This document shows, piece after piece, positions 24,400 through 32,508 of a stretch of DNA of 43,586 nucleotides. How positions within the stretch are numbered: the stretch's first letter is position 1; every line of letters begins with the position of its first letter. The notes under the pieces were generated by a model. It ran no database searches. It was not told the DNA's origin and saw only the letters and a list, made by a program, of their open reading frames with translations. Source of the DNA: an uncultured Rhodopila sp. (GTDB taxonomy: Bacteria; Pseudomonadota; Alphaproteobacteria; Acetobacterales; Acetobacteraceae); assembly GCF_903915725.1 (NCBI RefSeq), contig NZ_CAIWTY010000032.1, forward strand, positions 1 to 43,586. The letters run 5' to 3'. The position numbers and the translations under genes are program-made.

Positions 24400-25764
24400 C
24401 TACGCCGCGACCTTCGGCAGATCGGCGAGTGCCGCTTGCAGCGCGGCGTCGTCGTAGCCGCGGTCTTCCAGCTTGCCGGCGAAGTAATCCAGGTAGGCCT
24501 GCATGTCGAAATGGCCGTGGCCGGAGAGGTTGAACACGATGGTCCGTGCGGTGCCTTCGGCCTTGCACCGCAGCGCCTCGTCGATCACCGCGCGGATGGC
24601 GTGGTTGGCTTCCGGCGCCGGCACGATGCCCTCGGTGCGGGCGAACTGCACCCCGGCATCGAAGCAGGGAGTCTGGTTGAAGGCGCGCGACTCGATCAGC
24701 CCCAGTTCCTGCACCAGGCTGACCAGCGGCGCCATGCCGTGATAGCGCAGGCCGCCGGCGTGGAAGCCCGGCGGGATGAAGGCCGAACCCAGGGTGTGCA
24801 TCTTGACCAGCGGAGTCAGGTGGCCGGTGTCGCCGAAATCGTAGGCGAACTGGCCGCGCGTCAGGGTCGGGCAGGCGGCCGGCTCACAGGCGATGGCTTT
24901 GACTTTGCGGCCGCCGCGGAGTTGCGCGCCGAGGAACGGGAACACGAGTCCGGCGAAGTTCGAGCCGCCGCCGGTGCAGCCGATGACGATGTCGGGGTAG
25001 TCGTCCGCCAGCTCGAACTGGAGGATCGCTTCCTGGCCGATGATGGTCTGGTGCAGCAGCACGTGGTTCAGCACGGAGCCGAGCGCGTAGTTGGTATCGG
25101 CGTTCTGCGCGGCGATCTCGACCGCCTCGCTGATGGCGATGCCGAGGCTGCCGTTGGTGTCGGGATGCTCGGCCAGCACGGCGCGGCCGGAGGCGGTCTC
25201 GGTGCTGGGGCTGGCGACGCAGGTGGCGCCCCAGGTTTCCATCATCGCCTTGCGGTAGGGCTTCTGGTTGTAGCTGGCGCGCACCATGAAGACGCGGACT
25301 TCCAGACCGAACATCGCGCCGGCATAGGCGAGGGAGGACCCCCACTGGCCGGCGCCGGTCTCGGTGGACAGGCGCTTAATGCCGGCTTGCTTGTTGTAGA
25401 ACGCCTGGGCGATGGCGGTGTTGAGCTTGTGGCTGCCGGCGGCACTGACGCCTTCATATTTGAAGTAGATGCGGGCGGGGGTGTCGAGGGCAGCCTCCAG
25501 CCGGCGCGCCCGGATCAACGGCGAGGGGCGCCACTGGCGGTAGATCTCGCGCACCGGTTCGGGGATGGCGATGGTGCGTTCGGCGCTGACCTCCTGCAGG
25601 ATCAGCTCCATCGGGAATATCGGCGCCAGATCGTCCGGGCCGAGCGGCTGCAACGTGCCGGGATGCAGCGCCGGGGGCGGCGGTTGCGGTAAATCTGCCA
25701 CGATGTTGTACCAGTCCCTGGGGATTTTTGTTTCGTCCAGGATGTATTTGACCGTCCCGCCCAT
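24400..25764 (-). CDS. trpB: TrpB2-type tryptophan synthase beta chain
   Basis: A 454-residue PLP enzyme. It begins with the TrpB2-typical [16 protein letters not shown], has the PLP lysine Lys113 in [11 protein letters not shown], the substrate loop [15 protein letters not shown] and the phosphate-binding GCTGGGSNF. It condenses indole with serine to tryptophan. TrpB2 proteins are longer than TrpB1 (about 400 residues) and usually stand alone without trpA, as here. GAGAGGG precedes the ATG. It may salvage indole or act on another amino acid. There are no trp operon neighbours. Confidence 0.93.
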   Translation of the reverse strand: MGGTVKYILDETKIPRDWYNIVADLPQPPPPALHPGTLQPLGPDDLAPIFPMELILQEVSAERTIAIPEPVREIYRQWRPSPLIRARRLEAALDTPARIYFKYEGVSAAGSHKLNTAIAQAFYNKQAGIKRLSTETGAGQWGSSLAYAGAMFGLEVRVFMVRASYNQKPYRKAMMETWGATCVASPSTETASGRAVLAEHPDTNGSLGIAISEAVEIAAQNADTNYALGSVLNHVLLHQTIIGQEAILQFELADDYPDIVIGCTGGGSNFAGLVFPFLGAQLRGGRKVKAIACEPAACPTLTRGQFAYDFGDTGHLTPLVKMHTLGSAFIPPGFHAGGLRYHGMAPLVSLVQELGLIESRAFNQTPCFDAGVQFARTEGIVPAPEANHAIRAVIDEALRCKAEGTARTIVFNLSGHGHFDMQAYLDYFAGKLEDRGYDDAALQAALADLPKVAA

Positions 25765-25839
25765 GGCACCCTCTCGTTTCAGTGAGGACGATTTAGCGCC
25801 AACCGGGCGGAAAGGGAAATAGGTTACCCTGGCGTGCGG

Positions 25840-26232
25840 CTATGGCAGCAGGTGCAACCCGCATATACGTGCCATGGGTTCGAAGTCTTTGTCGCATTGC
25901 AGGAGTTCGTGCCCGTGCTCGATGCAGTATGTGCCGATGAACAGATCGGCGATCTTGTTCATGGTGAACCCGGCCGACCGGAGGATGCGGTAGTTGGAGG
26001 CGGCTTGCGCGGCCATGTGGGAGCCGACCATGGCGACGATTGGGAACTGGCGGAGCGCGGCCTCCAGGCGGGTGGCGTGCGTGTCGTCGCGGGCACCTTG
26101 TAGCACCTCGGTCAGGACGATGTCGCCGATGAGGATGTCGTCCGCCAGCGCGGGGTCGCGCAGGGTTTGCACGGCGGGCAGGGGATGATTGCGGAGATGG
26201 GCGATCCAGACCGAGGTGTCTACGACGATCAC
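25840..26232 (-). CDS. vapC: VapC-type PIN-domain toxin
   Basis: A 130-residue PIN ribonuclease. The four acidic active-site residues are present: Asp5 (VVDTSVW), Glu42 (LTEVLQG), Asp96 (IADLFIG) and Asp114 (CDKDFEPM). The start is a GTG at 26232 that overlaps the antitoxin stop (GTGA). Family toxins cleave tRNA or rRNA when freed from the antitoxin. The arrangement antitoxin-then-toxin with a four-base overlap is the usual one. Confidence 0.93.
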   Translation of the reverse strand: MIVVDTSVWIAHLRNHPLPAVQTLRDPALADDILIGDIVLTEVLQGARDDTHATRLEAALRQFPIVAMVGSHMAAQAASNYRILRSAGFTMNKIADLFIGTYCIEHGHELLQCDKDFEPMARICGLHLLP

Positions 26233-26429
26233 CCCGGCCGGCCGGTTCGCATCGCCTCCAGGTCGCCGTCCCAGCCGATGCCGGCGATGTCGGCGATGGC
26301 CTGCCTGCGGCGGTCGGTGGTGACCACGCGGCGCAACGCTTCCTCGACGGTGGCGCGCTTTGTGGTGTGGCCGGTGGCGCGCATGGCTTCCTCGAGCAGG
26401 GCGTCGTCGATGTCGATGTTGGTTCGCAT
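26229..26429 (-). CDS. vapB: VapB-type antitoxin
   Basis: A 66-residue antitoxin of the VapB/DUF2191 ribbon-helix-helix type. It begins MRTNIDIDDALLEEAMRATG, followed by the typical TKRATVEEALRRVV, with a C-terminal tail that would wrap the toxin. Like relatives it should repress its own promoter. An inverted repeat, TGTGTA/TACACA, lies just upstream at 26442-26469. Confidence 0.92.
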   Translation of the reverse strand: MRTNIDIDDALLEEAMRATGHTTKRATVEEALRRVVTTDRRRQAIADIAGIGWDGDLEAMRTGRPG

Positions 26430-26441
26430 GGCGGTGTTCTA

Positions 26442-26469
26442 TGTGTAATATGATGGTGGCTTATACACA
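26442..26469. promoter_or_regulatory. probable vapBC operator
   Basis: TGTGTA (26442-26447) and TACACA (26464-26469) form an inverted repeat in an AT-rich stretch 13 bases before the vapB start, overlapping where the minus-strand promoter should be. This is the expected place for an autoregulatory VapB site. Confidence 0.45.
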
Positions 26470-26674
26470 AAGCTTGCGGTAAAAGCAACGGGAGCTTATA
26501 AGGTTCCGTTGGACGCGAGTGGTGCGGTGTCGCTTAGCCCCCGGATGATGGGCGGGCATAACTGCGCGATGGCCCCAAGAATGCTGAACTTCGGCGTCGG
26601 ACTTGGGGATGCGCTCGGGCTGGTCTTGGATGCTAATTGGCATGACCGCGACGACGATAGATAGAGGTGATCCG

Positions 26675-26917
26675 ATGCTCGAAATCCCGATCCGCGACGC
26701 CCAGGCGACCCTGTCGAGGGTCATCGACAATGCTCGGCGGGGGGAACCCTGCATCATCACCCGGCACGGACGGCGCGAGGCTGTCGTGCTGGGTTTCGAA
26801 GAGTGGGAACGGCTGTCTCGTGTGCCGTCATTCGGCCGCCTGCTTGCTGAGGGGCCGCTTGCGCCGGGCGATCTGCCGGAGCGGAACGCGGGGTGGTTGC
26901 GCAACGCGGACCTTTAG
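26675..26917 (+). CDS. orphan Phd/YefM-type antitoxin
   Basis: An 80-residue antitoxin with the Phd fold: MLEIPIRDAQATLSRVIDNA, the conserved GEPCIITRHGRREAVVL and FEEWERL. AGAGGTGAT precedes the ATG. Relatives are followed directly by a PIN or RelE/Doc toxin, but here the next gene is convergent and belongs to the AT-richer island. The toxin partner therefore appears lost or displaced. The C-terminal tail (LAPGDLPERNAGWLRNADL) looks complete. Confidence 0.85.
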   Translation: MLEIPIRDAQATLSRVIDNARRGEPCIITRHGRREAVVLGFEEWERLSRVPSFGRLLAEGPLAPGDLPERNAGWLRNADL

Positions 26918-26957
26918 GAGCGCCAATCTGCCAAGGGTCGTCGCCGACGTTGCTGAA

Positions 26958-27923
26958 CTAGAACTCCACCGTATAAAGCCATGCCCTGGCAAGTCCAGAG
27001 CTAGTCTCAGCCTCATAGCTGTGGCTAAAAGGATAAAGAATCGTGGCGGACCTACTATCAAGGCAATCGTGAATGAAATATAAAGCAAATCCGAGAGCCT
27101 GGGCCTTGGTGCCAAGGGGTGACAGATAAAGGTTCGTTACTATTCCGTTCGCCCGCCGTTTGCTAACGGTTTCGGCGAGCACGTCGGCAGTGCCAAAAGG
27201 ATCATTAGCAGGTGCGAACGACCGATTGTTTACAGAAAACTCTGGATCGCCCATCTCGTCAGCCGCCTTGCGGGACCTTATGACGCTTTGCTGATACATG
27301 TCCGCTTGTAGCGAGGGCAGGCCGAACAATTGGTGTTTTTCGGCCTTGGCCCGGTCCTCGGCAACCTCGGCCATCATGCGGTCATCATAGCCCATTCCAA
27401 TTATCAGGTAGTCAGATGACGTCTCGGTCTCCCGTGACCCTCCAAAGCCGTGAATGGGCCGAACCTCGTGTATAGCCCCCGAAGAAAAGACGGTTTTTTC
27501 TTTGCGTGTGTATTGAATAGGTTCTGCGTAAATCGCATAAAACCGCTTTACGCCCTTCAAGTGTAGAAGCCTAGTTAAAAAGAGAAGATGTGGTCTAACT
27601 ACACCAGTTATATCGATACATAGACTGGTTACGGCCGGGTCAAAACCGGCGTGTTCTTCCAGAAAGGTCAGCAATTCCTTGCAATAGGTTGATTCGTCGA
27701 GTGCCTCCGTCTCAAAACGCGGTTCTTGAGGGAGATCAGCCATCTGTATTCCATATTCTGCATGGATGAGCCATAGTTTTCGCGTCGCCTTGACCTGCTC
27801 GTAGACGGTTAGGACACGCTCGCTATGATTGAAAGCAGAAAGGAACACATCGAAGTTCGGGGTCCTGGCCCAGTCCGAATCGTTCTTGATCTCTTCACGA
27901 TAGTAAATGCCATAATCCGTCAT
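26958..27923 (-). CDS. uncharacterised protein, fourth gene of conflict operon
   Basis: A 321-residue soluble protein that I cannot assign to a named family. The ATG at 27923 has GAGGATGA upstream and lies seven bases after the ATPase stop. Alternating hydrophobic strands and helices suggest a Rossmann-like or TIR/SLOG-like start (FDVFLSAFNHSERVLTVYEQ, KLWLIHAEYG). Later come strands ending in motifs such as LCIDITGVVRPHLLFL, FYAIYAEPIQY, DYLIIGMGYDD and NLYLSPLGTKAQALGFALYF. No membrane segment is visible. As the last gene beside a PRTase-like protein and an AAA+ ATPase, it is a candidate effector or ligand sensor. Confidence 0.85.
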   Translation of the reverse strand: MTDYGIYYREEIKNDSDWARTPNFDVFLSAFNHSERVLTVYEQVKATRKLWLIHAEYGIQMADLPQEPRFETEALDESTYCKELLTFLEEHAGFDPAVTSLCIDITGVVRPHLLFLTRLLHLKGVKRFYAIYAEPIQYTRKEKTVFSSGAIHEVRPIHGFGGSRETETSSDYLIIGMGYDDRMMAEVAEDRAKAEKHQLFGLPSLQADMYQQSVIRSRKAADEMGDPEFSVNNRSFAPANDPFGTADVLAETVSKRRANGIVTNLYLSPLGTKAQALGFALYFIHDCLDSRSATILYPFSHSYEAETSSGLARAWLYTVEF

Positions 27924-27930
27924 TTCATCC

Positions 27931-29997
27931 TCACCGATCAAACAGATTGGTCTGGCCATGATCAACTGCGTCGCTATCATCCAAACCCGGATCCCTCTTT
28001 CGCTTTTTGCCAAAGAGGGGCGCAGTGCCTCTGGCCTCCCATTCTCTAGAGACCTCTTTGAAAAGATTCGCCTCACTGGGATCAAAGACGGCCTGAAGTT
28101 CGCGAGCGCCAAATGGGATGATCCCCCTGCGTCCTGTACCCAACCCCCACTTCGGAACCAGCATTCGGTTGATTTGGAACTTGCTGGTGATTTGCTGAGA
28201 GTTCCGTTCCTGCTGACCACCGAGCGTTTCGACCAAAAACGAACGGTCAGTGGCGAGTTTGATAACGTCCCGGGCACGGTCTGGGGCTGTACTCAGAGAC
28301 GCGCTGAAGCCAATCAGGGAGCATTCACGTACATTATGGGAGTACCGATTTAATCGAAATAGCTCTGCCAAGCGGTCAATTGCAATAAGAATCGTACGAC
28401 CGTCCTGGCCAGCCTTCATCATGCTGTTATAGAACCATTCGGCGGCTGCCACCGCCCCTCTGCTCTGCGCCTCAGTAGTCACCCTTCCGCGAACGAAAGG
28501 CGCTTCCTCCCGGAAGATCGCCCAGTCATATGTTTCTTTGAGAAGTGTGATTAGCGCCCGCGGTGCTCCTTCCGACATTCGAGTGAAGGTGTTTAGCCCT
28601 GCATAAGTTACGCGGCCTCCATTTTCTCTAACCAATTGCGCAATGAGGTCGCCCTTGAATTTCTCCAATTTGTCAAAATATGCTCCCGTCCTAACCCCTG
28701 CGATATAAGATTGGCAATCTTTAGAAATCGAAATCGCTTCCTGTATCAGATCGCGCCTACGGGCCCAGGCCCCGTAAAGCTTGAGCAGGTTAAGCTTTTC
28801 TAGGAGAGGTGACTCATTCACTACCAAGGCATCTACGACAAACCTAATATCTGAGTCGGATTTTACTCCAACGACACTGCTTCGGCGAAATCCGTCCCGC
28901 AAAACTCGAATGAGTTCGACGATGTGCGGACGTTCAAGTAATTCCTTCTTGCCTACCAAATCAAGGAAATAGGAAGCATTCCACCGCAGGTCGGGTTCGT
29001 CGAACCACTCTGCAAGTCCTTCCGGGCTAATTTTTGCAGAACTCGATCCCACTGCAATCTCGATCCTACGCTGAACGAGGCGCCTTACGAGCTGCTTGTA
29101 TTGATCCTCATTTTGCCGAAATCGCTGGTCTAGTCGAATTTCGTCAAATTCAGAATCACGAACATTCTCCTCATCGTCGCTCAACGTCTTTAATGTCTTA
29201 ATGCCAAACTGGCGTGCACCTATCTTGAGCGTTCCCGGACCTTCTCGCTCCCTGACGAGCGTATTGATATGCCTTTGCTGATCCTCACTAAGATCCTCGA
29301 GTTGATCGATCTGATACGCAAAAACTACTCCTCGGAGTCGTGGAACAACCATAGATATTACGTTAGGAATGCCGAAAATCAGACGACCGCGTGTTACTGA
29401 CACCGACGGCATAAGGGTTCCGGTAAACGCGGAATTGTCGATTTCGAAATCAAGTTGCTTTCGTCGCTTGTCTAACTCCAAGATCATAGCGGCAATCGTC
29501 AATGCCTCGGGAGGCTCGGAGTTGAAGAAGCTCCTGATCTCGTTGCAGATTTGCGCCTCCAGTTCCATCATATGTTCCGAGAGGATTATCTCCCTCAAGA
29601 TGCCAAGCAGCGCCTTTGCAAGCCATATCTCGAAGTAGTATCCGAAAAGGACCAACCAAGCCTCGTCGGTTTGACCCTTTCCGTGGAATCTTCCTGAGCC
29701 GAAGGCGGCGCACAAAACATAAACCCCAAGATAACCATCCATGGCGAGGCCATCAATGAGCGGCAGGCCAGTCTCCTGATATCGCATTTTTTGAACTGGA
29801 AATGACGCGTAGCGCATCAAATGTGTTTTGCCGCTCCCCTTGCCACCGAGGATGAAGGTTGGCATCGGGGAGGCGAAGCGCCCGGCACTAAATACGGAAG
29901 TGGCCGCGTTGGTATCCCCGACGTCGACCCAAAATTCACGTATCTGCTCATCCGAAAGGTCATTCGCTTTGGTGAGGCTAAAAGGGTTCGTTGCCAC
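27931..29997 (-). CDS. ORC/CDC6-like AAA+ ATPase of conflict operon
   Basis: A 688-residue P-loop ATPase. After NPFSLTKANDLSDEQIREFW comes Walker A (LGGKGSGKTHL). A Walker B-like strand follows (GVVFAYQIDQLEDL, about 180 residues later), and a sensor-2-like EGAPRALITLLK lies further on. The C-terminal third is helical and may contain a winged helix. ORC/CDC6 and STAND-like ATPases act as switches that sense invaders and activate partners. The GTG at 29997 is chosen: it follows GGGA and lies 11 bases after the upstream stop. A TTG at 30045 would overlap that gene. Composition is AT-rich compared with the flanks. Confidence 0.88.
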   Translation of the reverse strand: MATNPFSLTKANDLSDEQIREFWVDVGDTNAATSVFSAGRFASPMPTFILGGKGSGKTHLMRYASFPVQKMRYQETGLPLIDGLAMDGYLGVYVLCAAFGSGRFHGKGQTDEAWLVLFGYYFEIWLAKALLGILREIILSEHMMELEAQICNEIRSFFNSEPPEALTIAAMILELDKRRKQLDFEIDNSAFTGTLMPSVSVTRGRLIFGIPNVISMVVPRLRGVVFAYQIDQLEDLSEDQQRHINTLVREREGPGTLKIGARQFGIKTLKTLSDDEENVRDSEFDEIRLDQRFRQNEDQYKQLVRRLVQRRIEIAVGSSSAKISPEGLAEWFDEPDLRWNASYFLDLVGKKELLERPHIVELIRVLRDGFRRSSVVGVKSDSDIRFVVDALVVNESPLLEKLNLLKLYGAWARRRDLIQEAISISKDCQSYIAGVRTGAYFDKLEKFKGDLIAQLVRENGGRVTYAGLNTFTRMSEGAPRALITLLKETYDWAIFREEAPFVRGRVTTEAQSRGAVAAAEWFYNSMMKAGQDGRTILIAIDRLAELFRLNRYSHNVRECSLIGFSASLSTAPDRARDVIKLATDRSFLVETLGGQQERNSQQITSKFQINRMLVPKWGLGTGRRGIIPFGARELQAVFDPSEANLFKEVSREWEARGTAPLFGKKRKRDPGLDDSDAVDHGQTNLFDR

Positions 29998-30008
29998 TGT
30001 TTTCCCAA

Positions 30009-30977
30009 TCAAATCTTGTGGTAACGTTTGAAGATTGGCACCCAAGGCGCGCTGGCAGACCCTTCGGACCAGAACACCGGTAGCGTGTTGTCTGGGGTGT
30101 TATAGAAAAAGGCGAGAAGAAGTTGCCCATCTTGGTAACCTAAAGGATGCGCAGGCCAAAGCTTGGCGCCATAAAATTGCATTGTTTTCAAGCCCGCCAG
30201 GCGCGTTAGCGTTTGATCCGGCTCGGAGTAGATTCGCGAACCTGGAGCAAAGCTCTTGAAGGTACTATCTAGTCCGACAAGAGAATGAACTACGTCAAAG
30301 CGATTCAGGCGCCGTATATGTTCTATCCCATCGACCAGTCCGAAGAGGGTATAAAAGTAGGCCTTAGCCTCAGGGTTAAACGCCTTGATGGCAGGAACAA
30401 AGCCGGAGTATTCCTCTACCTGCTGGCCCGACCCGCACAGATCGTCTAGGAAGACGTAGTGTCGTAGCTCAGGACACCGGAGTTTGATGTTTCCACCGGC
30501 ACTCACCTCACTGGGGTCAAAGAGATCGCTTGTATTCGCGAATAGATTCTTGTGTAAACGATTCTCCTGTCTAAAGTAGTACAAAAGCAGTGCGCTGCTT
30601 TCAGAGGGGTTACCTAACGGTATAAACCGGGTTGCTTCGAGTTCGCTATCAAAATTGGCCCGCAATATTGCTTCATCAAGGGTGTCGGCGTGCGCCCGGC
30701 GGATACCGGCAAGCATGGAGGCTCGAAATACGTCCCGATAAAGCGATCGCAGCAGTCCTCGGATTTCTACCATCGAAAAATACATGAAATGAGAAAGAAG
30801 ATAAAGGGCATGCAGGCTCGCCTCCGAGGGGAGGCTTTCGGTCGCCCCAAACTGCGCCAGCCATTGCGTTACGTGGGGCCACGTAGCATGGCGGTCCCAT
30901 ACCGAGTCATGTAAAGTCTTGACTTTCGCCTGGAGTTCGTCCAAGTACTCCGGCTGGGCGAGAGTAGTATCCGTCAC
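30009..30977 (-). CDS. phosphoribosyltransferase-like protein (PRTase-CE type)
   Basis: A 322-residue protein. The helical N-terminal part (SLHALYLLSHFMYFSMVEIR) resembles the winged-helix domain associated with conflict-type PRTases. The PRPP-binding-like loop YVFLDDLCGSGQQVEEY is near residue 180 and matches the D-D-x-x-x-(S/T)-G pattern of type I PRTases. The C-terminal GYQDGQLLLAFFYNTPDNT is typical of the group. No purine/pyrimidine acceptor motif of metabolic PRTases is obvious. The GTG at 30977 follows a strong GAGGGAAG and starts one base after the methyltransferase stop. It may make or use a phosphoribosyl-nucleotide signal; this is unproven. Confidence 0.82.
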   Translation of the reverse strand: MTDTTLAQPEYLDELQAKVKTLHDSVWDRHATWPHVTQWLAQFGATESLPSEASLHALYLLSHFMYFSMVEIRGLLRSLYRDVFRASMLAGIRRAHADTLDEAILRANFDSELEATRFIPLGNPSESSALLLYYFRQENRLHKNLFANTSDLFDPSEVSAGGNIKLRCPELRHYVFLDDLCGSGQQVEEYSGFVPAIKAFNPEAKAYFYTLFGLVDGIEHIRRLNRFDVVHSLVGLDSTFKSFAPGSRIYSEPDQTLTRLAGLKTMQFYGAKLWPAHPLGYQDGQLLLAFFYNTPDNTLPVFWSEGSASAPWVPIFKRYHKI

Positions 30978-30978
30978 C

Positions 30979-32340
30979 TTACTCTTCCCTCTGAAAAAGC
31001 CAGACAGATTCTTGTGCAATCATACCAGCTGTCTTGTTTCGCTTTGTCATAAGACCACGTGACCGAATATGGTCGACCAGATGAAGCCGTGTTCGAAAGC
31101 CAGCCTGTTCCGCGACCGTTCGCAAGTACTCAGGCGTATTGAACTCGTGTCCTGCTATGGAATTTGGGCCAACCACGAGAACAAGGTATCCTCCGGCTCG
31201 AATCACCCGGTGGGTCTCTGCAATGGCTTCTGTCATCTCCTGGATGTACCGATGTGCTATTCTCGCGCGCGTTGGGTTCTTCGTTTGGATCGAGGCCAGG
31301 ATGGTATCCGCCGACGCGCACATAGTTTTCGAAAGAGACGCCGACTCGGTGTGCATAAGATGTTCCCTACCTATCGAAAGGACATCATAAATTCTGAGCT
31401 TTGCTCCCGGGGTGAGACCGAGCCACCCGAGGGAGAGGCTCGAAGCGCGAATATACTTCTGGGCGCCGACATATGGCGGGGATGTTATAACAACGTCGAA
31501 ACACCCATCTTGCACCGGCATCGATCGTGCGTCGTGGTAAATGTCGGGACGGCGTGTGGAGCTACCTTTTGGCCATTTGACCAATTCAGCACGTTTCAAG
31601 TTCTGCGATACGATTCCGCGGAAAACCTCGACCACGTCCAAGCCGTCCAGGCTCTCGAATTTTTGGATTACTTTTGCCCCATTGGCGCCATAGATTCCTG
31701 CGCGATTTGGGTTTATACGTACTGGAACAGATAGCCGAGGATCAGCCCGACTGGCTTTGCGCACGCATACCGAGAAACATGCAAGATAAAAGTCACGTGT
31801 ATCTTCGGTAACGCTTAATCCTATCGCCGCCCGCAATTTGCCAAGTTGTTCGCTTACTGCATCAGAAAACCAGTAGGCACGATTGACCACATCGGGTATG
31901 TCCGCGGCTACTGAGGCAGACCTGCGGACTATTTCGTCGAGCTGCTGGCGCACTGTTGCCGCATTTAATGGTGTTGATTTTGCTGACGAAATTAGACGGG
32001 CGAGGGGATTTGAGTCAGCGCCCGCAACTTCCATGCCTGCAAGGCGCCCCTCAAGCAGCACGGTACCGCTCCCGCAAAACGGGTCTAGCAATCGCGCGGC
32101 TTTGGGGGCAACCATCGGGCATCGCAAAAAAAAATACGGGATATTTAGAAGGAGCTTAGCCGGATATGGATGAAGCAGATGGGTGGCTCTGTCGGTCCCG
32201 GATCGAAACCCCGCCAGCTTTAGAAAGTCCACCTCAATCGGTCGCCCGGTCCTACCGAATTGCGTCATCATGGCCCGCAACACTACCGGCTCGCCGCGGT
32301 CCGCGCCGTCGGCAATCTTGGCCGTGGTTTTTGTCGGCAT
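30979..32340 (-). CDS. DNA methyltransferase (SPPY type), first gene of conflict operon
   Basis: A 453-residue SAM-dependent methyltransferase. The SAM-binding motif I is LLDPFCGSGTVLLEG (about residue 85), preceded by HPYPAKLLLNIPYF, and the catalytic motif IV is ITSPPYV (about 286-291). SPPY motifs occur in N4-cytosine and some N6-adenine enzymes. The roughly 190 residues between motifs I and IV could hold target recognition. No restriction endonuclease gene is adjacent. The ATG at 32340 has GGGGAA upstream; a GTG at 32358 is the alternative. The other three genes follow with gaps of 1, 11 and 7 bases, so it is probably co-expressed with them. Confidence 0.88.
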   Translation of the reverse strand: MPTKTTAKIADGADRGEPVVLRAMMTQFGRTGRPIEVDFLKLAGFRSGTDRATHLLHPYPAKLLLNIPYFFLRCPMVAPKAARLLDPFCGSGTVLLEGRLAGMEVAGADSNPLARLISSAKSTPLNAATVRQQLDEIVRRSASVAADIPDVVNRAYWFSDAVSEQLGKLRAAIGLSVTEDTRDFYLACFSVCVRKASRADPRLSVPVRINPNRAGIYGANGAKVIQKFESLDGLDVVEVFRGIVSQNLKRAELVKWPKGSSTRRPDIYHDARSMPVQDGCFDVVITSPPYVGAQKYIRASSLSLGWLGLTPGAKLRIYDVLSIGREHLMHTESASLSKTMCASADTILASIQTKNPTRARIAHRYIQEMTEAIAETHRVIRAGGYLVLVVGPNSIAGHEFNTPEYLRTVAEQAGFRTRLHLVDHIRSRGLMTKRNKTAGMIAQESVWLFQREE

Positions 32341-32401
32341 CGGCAAACTGTTCCCCACACTCCGGCCGATGAAGTTTGATAATCTTGCTCATTGCCTATC
32401 G

Positions 32402-32419
32402 GTGAATATAACGATTCAC
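32402..32419. promoter_or_regulatory. inverted repeat in promoter region of conflict operon
   Basis: GTGAAT and ATTCAC face each other with a six-base AT-rich spacer, about 60 bases upstream of the methyltransferase start. The spacer overlaps a TATATT that could serve as the -10 box on the minus strand, with TTGCCG 15 bases further upstream. The site could be bound by a regulator, possibly a wHTH domain of the system itself. Confidence 0.35.
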
Positions 32420-32508
32420 TCGCTCCGGCAATGGGTGGTATGTTAACGGGTGCTCGTTCGCAGATCACGGGACATCCCGGCCACCGGGTGTCGCTCAGAG
32501 TCTTGCGG

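Larger units (their letters stand above)
26918..32508. mobile_element. genomic island carrying a four-gene conflict operon
   Basis: Between the orphan antitoxin and hemH the base composition drops: a 60-base row at 29101-29160 is 25/60 G+C by hand count, against 46/60 at 33301-33360. The codon use of the four genes also differs from both flanks. The island holds only the operon 26958-32340 and its promoter region. No integrase, tRNA target or clear flanking direct repeat was seen, so the edges are approximate and the mode of entry is unknown. Confidence 0.6.

Noticed and set aside
24232..25692. A 486-codon plus-strand frame opposite trpB
   Set aside because: Shadow frame; the opposite strand has an intact PLP enzyme with all motifs.
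26918..26957. tRNA or attachment site at the left edge of the island
   Set aside because: The 40 bases between the antitoxin and the last island gene form no tRNA-like structure, and no matching direct repeat was found near 32420-32508.
26958..32340. Classical restriction-modification, BREX, DISARM, CBASS or retron system
   Set aside because: No endonuclease, PglX/PglZ/BrxC-like set, helicase, CD-NTase or reverse transcriptase could be recognised; the PRTase-like gene and ORC/CDC6-like ATPase do not belong to those layouts.
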